Position numbers and translations under genes: made by a program | Source of the DNA: Clostridia bacterium | GTDB lineage: Bacteria > Bacillota > Clostridia > Oscillospirales > CAG-272 | Direction: 5' to 3' | Assembly (NCBI GenBank): GCA_017452215.1 | Contig: JAFTMU010000019.1 | Coordinates: forward strand, 1 to 5,907 | DNA: 5,907 bases | The notes under the pieces: generated by a model | Database searches by the model: none | What the model was told of the DNA's origin: nothing | The model's input: only the letters and a program-made list of their open reading frames with translations | Shown: in pieces, positions 1 through 4,912 of the stretch | Numbering within the stretch: the stretch's first letter is position 1 | Layout: every line of letters begins with the position of its first letter

Positions 1-516
1 ATTGTGCACCGAGCGCTCCTCTCTGTCTCCCTGTACTGCGATCTCCTTTGCCGTTCTGCCCGACAGATAAAGCCACCATACACGGCTTTCGTACGGGGAG
101 AGAAGGCTTTCGATCCTTTGGTACAGCGCCAAGAAATTTTCTTTCTCCACGATGCTTTGGGAAGGATCACATTCGCACGCCGTTTCCGTCTCACTGTCAA
201 GACCGACGATCCGATCTCTGTGTCGGAGCTTGCGGCAGAAGGAGAGGAGGCGGTTGCGGATGCAGGTCTTTGCATAGAGCCCGAACTCTACCTGTGTCTG
301 GGAAACGTCAAAATGCTCCACGGCACGGTAGAAGGCGATGCAAGCCTCTTGATAAAAGTCATCCTTATCCTCGGTATCGGTGACGGAGGAGAACGAGAGA
401 GAAAGGGATTCAATCAGGGGAGAATAACGGTGAAGCAGTGTTTCAAAAGCGGATTGATCGCCGCCTCGGGCGGCAAGGATCAAGGCATTGATATCTGCAT
501 TGGTGCGCTTCTCCAT
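1..516 (-). CDS. sigma-70 family RNA polymerase sigma factor (SigH-like), 3' end cut off by window edge
   Basis: This is a regulatory subunit that directs RNA polymerase to a promoter class. Reading the minus strand from 516 gives 172 residues with no stop before the edge. Residues 11-40 (ALILAARGGDQSAFETLLHR onward) match the start of region 2 in SigH-type factors. DFYQEACIAFYRAVEHFD (53-70) is the core-binding region 2.2, and FGLYAKTCIRNRLLSFCRK (78-96) is the -10-binding region 2.3/2.4. Residues 134-172 begin region 4 with a helix-turn-helix (LYLSGRTAKEIA). The linker at 97-130 is short and lacks region 3, as in SigH and ECF-type factors. In-frame ATGs also exist at 561 and 543. I chose 516 because the promoter's -10 box ends only 4 bases before the 561 ATG, and AAAGGA (534-529) precedes 516, although with a longish 12-base gap. 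The regulon is unknown. SigH-like is the best reading; a divergent ECF factor is the alternative. Confidence 0.85.
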   Translation of the reverse strand, partial: MEKRTNADINALILAARGGDQSAFETLLHRYSPLIESLSLSFSSVTDTEDKDDFYQEACIAFYRAVEHFDVSQTQVEFGLYAKTCIRNRLLSFCRKLRHRDRIVGLDSETETACECDPSQSIVEKENFLALYQRIESLLSPYESRVWWLYLSGRTAKEIAVQGDREERSVHN

Positions 517-565
517 ATCAGCGAAAAATCCTTTCAAAAGCATAAAATCATACGCTAACATTTTA

Positions 566-593
566 ATTATAACACAATTTTGTGAAATGTCAA
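566..593 (-). promoter_or_regulatory. promoter of the sigma factor gene
   Basis: On the minus strand a perfect -35 box TTGACA (593-588) is followed by 16 bases and a perfect -10 box TATAAT (571-566). TG lies one base before the -10 (TGT-TATAAT), which makes it an extended -10. The predicted transcription start is near 559, inside the most upstream in-frame ATG (561-559), so that ATG cannot be a normal start. Both hexamers being consensus suggests strong housekeeping-type transcription. Confidence 0.75.
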
Positions 594-741
594 CATATTT
601 TTTTGAAAATTTCGTCATACTTTTTTACATAGTGGTATATTTTGACTAAAAAAATGTATAATTTTTGATTTTTTTGACGAAAAAAAGGGAACAAATTGGA
701 TATTTTGCACATTAAAAACGTGAAAAGATTGTGAATTTTGA
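594..741. other. AT-rich intergenic stretch without a gene
   Basis: This is the middle of a 319-base gap between the sigma factor start and the DUF4364 stop. It is very rich in A and T runs, and I see no open frame with a ribosome binding site on either strand. The only structure noted is an 8-base inverted repeat, TTTCGTCA at 610-617 and TGACGAAA at 675-682, whose left arm lies just upstream of the sigma promoter -35 box. Such repeats arise easily by chance in this composition. Confidence 0.5.
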
Positions 742-811
742 ATTTTTAAAAAAGAGACGAATCGCCCTTCTTTTTGCCTTTTTCGGTAAAAAAGAAGGGC
801 GACGTCTCTTT
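742..811 (-). terminator. Rho-independent terminator of the DUF4364 gene
   Basis: A long imperfect hairpin pairs 789-802 with 762-775 (14 bp) and 803-811 with 751-759 (9 bp), separated by a 2-base bulge at 760-761. On the minus strand the stem ends in CGTCTC followed by a run of six T, the usual order for an intrinsic terminator. It lies 25 bases beyond the DUF4364 stop codon and isolates that gene from the downstream sigma gene. Confidence 0.85.
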
Positions 812-835
812 ACTTTGATAAAAGACAGTGGATGA

Positions 836-1390
836 TTACTTGTCGAACAGAAAGTCCACCTTTCCCGCAAGGAGGGCAAGAATTCCACGGTAAATGACGT
901 CGGGACGGTCACGGAAGGTCTGGCGCAATTGGTGGGAGCGATATTCGGAATCTGCGTTGACGGTGGTGGAAAGGAGGATCTTATCCTTTTCCTTGAGGGT
1001 GAGGGTGACGTTAAAGGTGCCGTCGCTCTGGCGCTCGGCGGTGCTGTCCACCACCACTCCTCTTTGGGCAAAATCCAAATAACGAAGCGCACAGCGCAGG
1101 CTTTGATCCAAAATGGCAGGGGAGATATCACGGTGCAATTCATCTGCCACGATAGCGCCCTTGCGAGTCACCGAATACAGGGGCGTATCCAATTCGTCAC
1201 GGCCGTCCTCCTTGATCAGTCCGCCGTCCAGCATTGCATGAAACGCTTCGGCAAAATCGAGATACATGACGTAATCGTTTTGTCTTACGATATCGTTGAC
1301 GGTTGCGAAGCTCATGGGATAGTTGATATTGCGCATCAAATAGAGCACGAAGATTTTTACGTTATTCAAATTTCTGACCGATGACGGCAT
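836..1390 (-). CDS. DUF4364 family winged-helix protein
   Basis: This 184-residue cytosolic protein resembles the clostridial DUF4364 family, small proteins with an N-terminal winged-helix fold whose target is not established. Residues about 9-85 fit the winged helix: a first helix (NNVKIFVLYLMRNINYPMS), a recognition-helix region containing NDYVMYLDFAEAFHAMLDGG, then the wing and TPLYSVTRKGAIVADEL, the motif typical of PadR/DUF4364-like domains. Residues about 95-180 form a mixed alpha/beta C-terminal domain with alternating hydrophobic strands (FNVTLTLKEK, KILLSTTV). The ATG at 1390 has a strong site, AAAGGGGGG, 7 bases upstream. The gene has its own promoter, is closed by a terminator and stands back to back with hom. 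A role as a local transcription regulator is inference from fold and position. Confidence 0.82.
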   Translation of the reverse strand: MPSSVRNLNNVKIFVLYLMRNINYPMSFATVNDIVRQNDYVMYLDFAEAFHAMLDGGLIKEDGRDELDTPLYSVTRKGAIVADELHRDISPAILDQSLRCALRYLDFAQRGVVVDSTAERQSDGTFNVTLTLKEKDKILLSTTVNADSEYRSHQLRQTFRDRPDVIYRGILALLAGKVDFLFDK

Positions 1391-1443
1391 AAAAAAGCCC
1401 CCCTTTCTCGGGTGTTGTACGGGTAAATGAAGAATTCATTGAA

Positions 1444-1472
1444 AGTATAGCATATTTTTTTAATTTTTTCAA
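1444..1472 (-). promoter_or_regulatory. promoter of the DUF4364 gene
   Basis: The minus strand shows -35 TTGAAA (1472-1467), a 17-base spacer and -10 TATACT (1449-1444), with an upstream TG (TGC-TATACT). The predicted start near 1437 gives a leader of roughly 47 bases before the ATG at 1390. Its -35 box lies 9 bases from the -35 box of the opposing hom promoter. Confidence 0.75.
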
Positions 1473-1481
1473 TAGTTTTGT

Positions 1482-1510
1482 TTGCAATTTGAAAGTTTTT
1501 GTGATATGAT
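1482..1510 (+). promoter_or_regulatory. promoter of hom
   Basis: A weak -35 box TTGCAA (1482-1487), 17 bases, and -10 TATGAT (1505-1510) preceded by TGA form an extended -10 promoter. Transcription would start near 1517, giving a leader of about 28 bases. This is too short for a T-box or a methionine/threonine attenuator, so any control is more likely at initiation. Confidence 0.7.
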
Positions 1511-1544
1511 ATAAGGGATATCTCATCAGCAAAGGAGCTTTTTT

Positions 1545-2762
1545 ATGATTCAGATTGCAATTCTCGGCTTTGGCGTGGTTGGATCGGGCACCGCAGAGGT
1601 GCTTGCCGAAAACAAAAAGCAGATCGATGCATACTGCGGCGACGAGGTCAACGTAAAATATATTCTTGATTTAAGAGAATTTCCCGAGCATCCCTTGGGT
1701 GGGCGTGTGGTACACGATATCAACGTGATTCTGGGCGACCCCGAGGTGGTCTTGGTGGCAGAGATGATGGGTGGCGCACATCCCGCTTATGATTTTACCC
1801 GTGCCGCTCTGGAAGCCGGAAAGCACGTGGTGACCTCCAACAAGGAGGTGGTGGCAACCTTCGGTGCCGAATTGCTCAAGCTTGCAACCGAAAAGGGCGT
1901 TTGCTATCTGTTTGAAGCCAGTGTTGGCGGAGGGATCCCCATCATTCGTCCTATGCAGACCGATCTTGCCTCCAATGAAATTTTGTCGGTGAGCGGCATT
2001 TTGAACGGGACTACAAACTTTATTCTTACAAAAATGAAGAACGAAGGGGCAGAGTTTGCCGAGGTGCTGAAGGAAGCGCAGGCAAAGGGATACGCCGAGG
2101 CGAATCCCACAGCGGACGTAGAGGGCTTGGATGCCGCACGAAAGATCGTGATCCTTGCCGCTTTGGCATTTGGAAAGCTGTTGGATCCCAACCGCATCTC
2201 TACCGAGGGAATCACCAAGATCGGACGGGATCACACTGCCGTTGCGGACAAGCTTGGTGCCTCTGTCAAGCTGATCGGTCACACCGAGCGGATCGGGGAC
2301 CGTGTGTTGGCGTTGGTTTCTCCTTTCCTTGTGTCCTCTGCGAACCCCATCTGTCACGTGGACGACGTTTATAACGGTATTCTGGTTGAGGCGAACATGC
2401 TGGGCAGAGCGCTCTTTTACGGTGCGGGAGCGGGCAAGCTTCCCACGGCAAGCGCAGTGGTAGCCGACATCCTTGACATCCTTTCCAGGAGAGCAGGGGA
2501 GCGCAAGCTGCCCAAATGGACGCCTGCCACCGAGACGGACGTAGCTTCTGCCGAGGAGCTGGTTTCCCGCTATTGTTACGTTTTTGAGGGCTGTGCAAAG
2601 TGTGCCGAGAAGGCGAAGGCGGCGTTGCAAGGCGAGGAATGTGTATTCCTTGAGGGCTCGAAATTTGCTGTTGTGAGCAAGAAAATGACAAGAAAGGATG
2701 CGGATGCAGCCATCTGCTCCACAGGCTTGGAGCCGTTGTTCTCCTTGCCGGTTCTGGATTGA
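1545..2762 (+). CDS. hom: homoserine dehydrogenase
   Basis: This cytosolic enzyme reduces aspartate semialdehyde to homoserine with NAD(P)H, the shared step towards threonine and methionine. The N-terminal Rossmann fold opens with GFGVVGSG (8-15), and VTSNKE (96-101) is the conserved cofactor-side loop. The substrate domain has ASVGGGIP (125-132), GILNGTTNFIL (151-161) and YAEANPTADVEGLDAARK (183-200); by family comparison D196 and K200 are the catalytic pair. AGAGKLPTASAVVADI (294-309) is also typical. At 405 residues it is somewhat shorter than ACT-bearing homologues of about 430. The tail (about 340-405) resembles a shortened, poorly conserved ACT domain with cysteines at 344, 350, 353, 366 and 391, so feedback by threonine is uncertain. 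The start is well set by AAAGGAG (1531-1537), 7 bases upstream. It is apparently a single-gene unit, with a terminator right after the stop. Confidence 0.97.
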   Translation: MIQIAILGFGVVGSGTAEVLAENKKQIDAYCGDEVNVKYILDLREFPEHPLGGRVVHDINVILGDPEVVLVAEMMGGAHPAYDFTRAALEAGKHVVTSNKEVVATFGAELLKLATEKGVCYLFEASVGGGIPIIRPMQTDLASNEILSVSGILNGTTNFILTKMKNEGAEFAEVLKEAQAKGYAEANPTADVEGLDAARKIVILAALAFGKLLDPNRISTEGITKIGRDHTAVADKLGASVKLIGHTERIGDRVLALVSPFLVSSANPICHVDDVYNGILVEANMLGRALFYGAGAGKLPTASAVVADILDILSRRAGERKLPKWTPATETDVASAEELVSRYCYVFEGCAKCAEKAKAALQGEECVFLEGSKFAVVSKKMTRKDADAAICSTGLEPLFSLPVLD

Positions 2763-2784
2763 TTTTTATCGCCTGTATAGGCAA

Positions 2785-2824
2785 CCCCGCACGTCGAGAA
2801 GCACGGCGTGCGGGGGTATTTTTT
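2785..2824 (+). terminator. Rho-independent terminator of hom
   Basis: CCCCGCACG (2785-2793) pairs perfectly with CGTGCGGGG (2807-2815) over 9 GC-rich base pairs with a 13-base loop, followed by GTA and six T (2819-2824). It begins 22 bases after the hom stop. The last two T residues are also part of the stop codon of the convergent membrane-protein gene. In the minus direction the stem is not followed by a T run, so it mainly serves hom. Confidence 0.9.
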
Positions 2825-3437
2825 AGTAGAAATATGCAGTCTCCTTATCCCCTAGGACCTTTTTTCGCAGATTGAAAAAATAATACCTGCGAAGCGTATA
2901 AATATTTTCCACCTCCCGCCGTGCGGTGCAATAAAATCGCCTCCGAAAAATCCCCTTTGACGAGAGCAAAAAGGGCGAGACGATCAGAACGGCGGCGTTC
3001 GGACGAAGTGCGAGATCCTTTGCGTTGGCAATAAAAAACGGGGTGGGATCCTCGGCGGCAAAGAGGATATAGATGCGTTTGCCGCACAGAAGCTTTGAGA
3101 GGACACGGTTGGTCTTACGGGATTCCAAAAGAGCAGTCAAGAGGATCCCAAGCATCAGAGAAACGAATATCGGCAGGGCGATCAGAAAAATGACGGTGGT
3201 CAAAAGGACCAGAGCGCCTGTTTGCAAAACGGTAAGGAGGATTCCTGCGATGCGGAGAATGATGGCAACCAAACGCAAGCGCCGAAAATAAGCGAGCACC
3301 CGAAGCCAATGACCGTAAAGGGCAGCACTGCGAATATTGCCCAAGACGTATTTAAAAAAGCTCGCATCCTTTGCCATGCTTCGGTTTTGGCGTGCTCTTT
3401 CGGATAAGAGACTTGGATCGGTCTTGCTTTTTTCCAC
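2823..3437 (-). CDS. hypothetical membrane protein with two transmembrane segments
   Basis: I do not recognise this 204-residue protein. From the chosen start, a charged N-terminus (1-30) leads to a basic, aromatic segment (NIRSAALYGHWLRVLAYFRR), then two hydrophobic stretches at about 56-81 and 82-104 that look like a membrane hairpin. A basic C-terminal part of about 100 residues follows, with short hydrophobic strands (KRIYILFAAED, NAAVLIVSPFLL) and many R/K/Y residues near the end. No signal peptide or catalytic motif is evident. The frame opens with TTG at 3455, but that codon overlaps GGAGG (3453-3449) and has no binding site of its own. GTG at 3437 lies 7-11 bases after GGAGGAAAG, so I take it as the start. 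The gene is convergent with hom and divergent from the Fic gene, and no convincing promoter is visible upstream. Confidence 0.7.
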   Translation of the reverse strand: MEKSKTDPSLLSERARQNRSMAKDASFFKYVLGNIRSAALYGHWLRVLAYFRRLRLVAIILRIAGILLTVLQTGALVLLTTVIFLIALPIFVSLMLGILLTALLESRKTNRVLSKLLCGKRIYILFAAEDPTPFFIANAKDLALRPNAAVLIVSPFLLSSKGIFRRRFYCTARREVENIYTLRRYYFFNLRKKVLGDKETAYFY

Positions 3438-3569
3438 TTCCGTGCTTTCCTCCAATCATTTGCGGATCTGTTCAAATTGTGCGCAATTTTGAGGAGAAAA
3501 TTCAAGAAAACGTTGCATTTCACTGTATCTGTTAAAAAATGCCGTTTTGTGGTAGACTACTTACACTTT

Positions 3570-3600
3570 AAACTGCATATTTTTTAATTATAAATATGCA
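3570..3600. repeat. distal inverted repeat, candidate operator
   Basis: TGCATATTT (3574-3582) and AAATATGCA (3592-3600) form a perfect 9-base inverted repeat around a 9-base AT-rich spacer, 20 bases upstream of the fic -35 box. The 14-base segment 3570-3583 (AAACTGCATATTTT) recurs at 3625-3638 with one change (AAACTGCACATTTT). The spacing and AT-only loop suit a dimeric DNA-binding protein better than an RNA terminator, as no T run follows on either strand. Confidence 0.55.
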
Positions 3601-3619
3601 ATAAAATCTTGTTTTTTGC

Positions 3620-3648
3620 TTGACAAACTGCACATTTTGTGATATTCT
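3620..3648 (+). promoter_or_regulatory. promoter of the Fic gene
   Basis: TTGACA (3620-3625), 17 bases, then TATTCT (3643-3648) with TGA just before the -10, giving an extended -10 promoter. The predicted start is near 3655, 18 bases before the ATG at 3673. An inverted repeat covers the spacer through the transcription start, so access of polymerase is probably regulated. Confidence 0.78.
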
Positions 3649-3656
3649 ATGTGCAG
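3628..3656. repeat. promoter-spanning inverted repeat, candidate operator of the Fic gene
   Basis: CTGCACAT (3628-3635) and ATGTGCAG (3649-3656) are perfect 8-base inverted arms around a 13-base gap that contains the -10 box. The right arm covers the predicted transcription start. A protein bound here would block polymerase, so a repressor site is the natural reading. Its left half matches the distal repeat (AAACTGCA[C/T]ATTTT). Confidence 0.6.
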
Positions 3657-3660
3657 ATAT

Positions 3661-3666
3661 GGAGGG
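3661..3666 (+). promoter_or_regulatory. ribosome binding site that fixes the Fic start
   Basis: GGAGGG lies 6 bases before the ATG at 3673. The in-frame ATG at 3649 overlaps the end of the promoter and would precede the predicted transcription start, so it is excluded. Confidence 0.85.
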
Positions 3667-3672
3667 ATAAAT

Positions 3673-4722
3673 ATGAGAAAATTTGATTACTCATTTTTGA
3701 ACAACGGACTACTCCCTGCGAGGCTCGTCAATTTGACCTCAGGTATTACAGAGTTGAAAACAATGGCGAGGGTTCGTAAGGACGAATACGCCAAGATTTT
3801 CACAGAGCTTGAAGCCGTTGCAAAAATACAGTCGGTCAAAAGCTCTAACGCCATTGAGGGGATCGTGACAAGCGACGACAGAATTGCCGCTATCGTCAGC
3901 GGTAGAAGTGCGCCGCTCAATCACAACGAGGCAGACATTGCCGGATACCGGGATGCACTGAACGCCGTCCACATGGGATACGAGTATATTGATTTCCGTG
4001 AGAGTGATATTCTCCGTTTACACGAAACGATGATGTCGATTGCCGGATATGAGTTTGGCGGCAAGTATAAAACGGAAGATAATGTAATTTTGGAGGTCGA
4101 TGCCGACGGGAATCGACGTGTTCGCTTCCGCCCTATACCTGCTCGTGAAGTGAAACAAGCAATGGAGCAGCTTGAGCTTGCCTATCTTGACGCAAGAAAT
4201 GATGCAAATATCAATCAGCTTTTGCTGATCCCCTGTGTGATACTTGATTTTCTTTGCATTCATCCATTCCGTGACGGAAACGGAAGATTATCCCGTTTAC
4301 TCTCACTCCTGTTGCTTTACAAGAATGGGTTTGATGCGGGCAAATACGTTTCCTTTGAGGAGCAGATCAACAATTACAAGGGCTTCTATTATGAGGCGTT
4401 GAAGCAGTCATCGGACGGATGGAATGCCAACGAAAACGATTATTTTCCCTTCATTGAAAATTTCCTTTCCACACTCTACATGTGTTATAAGGAGCTGGAC
4501 AAGCGCTTTGCGGTTGTCAATGGAAAGAAGATCACCAAGAAGAGCCGTGTAGAGGTAACTGTGCTCAATAGCCTGACTCCCATATCCAAGTCGGAGATCT
4601 GCAAGATACTCCCCGATGTCAGCCCCACCACCGTGGAAGCAGTCCTTGGTCAGATGGTGAAAAGCGGTAACATTAAAAAAATCGGCGACGGTAGGAATTC
4701 GAGGTATATAAAAATAGTTTAA
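3673..4722 (+). CDS. Fic family protein (autoinhibited AMP-transferase) with C-terminal winged-helix-like domain
   Basis: Fic enzymes usually transfer AMP from ATP to a hydroxyl side chain of a target protein. This 349-residue protein carries a complete active-site motif, HPFRDGNGRLSR (197-208), with the catalytic base H197, acidic D201 and the GNGR phosphate-binding loop all intact. An N-terminal helix contains S58-N-A-I-E62-G63, matching the (S/T)xxxE(G/N) inhibitory motif of class II Fic proteins, in which the glutamate blocks productive ATP binding. The order is N-terminal Fic_N-like region (about 1-90), Fic core (about 110-270), then about 285-349 resembling a winged helix (LNSLTPISKSEICKILPD, then a predicted recognition helix and SGNIKKIGDGRNSRYIKIV). 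The layout resembles SoFic-type proteins. Inhibition is built in, and no separate antitoxin gene is adjacent. Targets are unknown. The gene appears more AT-rich than hom, hinting at separate acquisition. Two candidate operators lie upstream. Confidence 0.93.
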   Translation: MRKFDYSFLNNGLLPARLVNLTSGITELKTMARVRKDEYAKIFTELEAVAKIQSVKSSNAIEGIVTSDDRIAAIVSGRSAPLNHNEADIAGYRDALNAVHMGYEYIDFRESDILRLHETMMSIAGYEFGGKYKTEDNVILEVDADGNRRVRFRPIPAREVKQAMEQLELAYLDARNDANINQLLLIPCVILDFLCIHPFRDGNGRLSRLLSLLLLYKNGFDAGKYVSFEEQINNYKGFYYEALKQSSDGWNANENDYFPFIENFLSTLYMCYKELDKRFAVVNGKKITKKSRVEVTVLNSLTPISKSEICKILPDVSPTTVEAVLGQMVKSGNIKKIGDGRNSRYIKIV

Positions 4723-4850
4723 CGATCAGCACAAAGTGTAAAAAAACAAAAAATATTTTTATTGTCACAGAAGGATTGCGTCACGTCTTTTCTTGAAAAG
4801 AGAGCAAAAAGCATTTGCGATTCTTTGGTAGGAAAAATTCAAAAAATCCC
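4723..4850. other. intergenic region after the Fic gene, no strong terminator
   Basis: There is no GC-rich hairpin with a T run here. What can be seen is an AT-only near-palindrome around 4746-4765 and a 7-base inverted repeat, TCTTTTC/GAAAAGA (4786-4801), with a loop of only 2 bases; neither looks like an efficient terminator. Some read-through from the Fic gene into the downstream membrane gene is therefore possible. Confidence 0.45.
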
Positions 4851-4879
4851 TTGTAAAAATGCTTTGCTTTTGGTATAAT
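4851..4879 (+). promoter_or_regulatory. promoter of the membrane protein gene (and probably metG)
   Basis: TTGTAA (4851-4856), 17 bases, then a perfect TATAAT (4874-4879) preceded by TGG form an extended -10 promoter. The expected start is near 4886, leaving a leader of about 27 bases before the GTG at 4913. No equally good promoter is visible between this gene and metG. Confidence 0.78.
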
Positions 4880-4899
4880 AAGATATTAGAGACAAAAAA

Positions 4900-4907
4900 A
4901 GGAGGTG
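4900..4907 (+). promoter_or_regulatory. ribosome binding site that fixes a GTG start
   Basis: AGGAGGTG is a near-perfect anti-16S match, with its GGAGG core 7 bases before GTG at 4913. The in-frame ATG at 4859 sits between the -35 and -10 boxes of the promoter and cannot be on the transcript. Confidence 0.88.
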
Positions 4908-4912
4908 CGGCG

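Noticed and set aside
4..558. Plus-strand open frame of 184 codons
   Set aside because: It is the antisense shadow of the sigma factor gene: the minus strand carries clear region 2 and region 4 motifs, and the plus-strand translation shows no family likeness or ribosome binding site.
929..1384. Plus-strand open frame opposite the DUF4364 gene
   Set aside because: Antisense shadow; the DUF4364 frame has a promoter, a strong ribosome binding site and a terminator in the right order.
1391..1544. Search for a T-box, riboswitch or leader peptide before hom
   Set aside because: The predicted leader is only about 28 bases, too short for these elements, and no hairpin with a T run is present before the start codon.
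1671..2630. Minus-strand open frame of 319 codons opposite hom
   Set aside because: hom on the plus strand is unmistakable; the antisense frame has no binding site, no motif and an untypical Cys/His/Arg-rich composition.
3471..3495. Imperfect palindrome around TGCGCA upstream of the minus-strand membrane gene
   Set aside because: The arms match only when a bulge is allowed, there is no T run, and no clear promoter can be related to it, so it was not listed as an operator.
3574..3600. Inverted repeat read as a terminator of the minus-strand membrane gene or of an upstream plus-strand transcript
   Set aside because: Its stem is AT-rich with no T run following on either strand, and no plus-strand gene ends nearby; an operator is the better reading.
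3649..3672. Upstream in-frame ATG for the Fic gene
   Set aside because: It overlaps the end of the promoter and lies before the predicted transcription start; the ATG at 3673 has GGAGGG at ideal spacing.
4786..4801. TCTTTTC/GAAAAGA hairpin as a Fic terminator
   Set aside because: The loop would be only 2 bases, the stem is weak, and no T run follows on the plus strand.
4859..4912. Upstream in-frame ATG for the membrane protein gene
   Set aside because: It lies between the -35 and -10 boxes; the GTG at 4913 follows a near-perfect AGGAGGTG.
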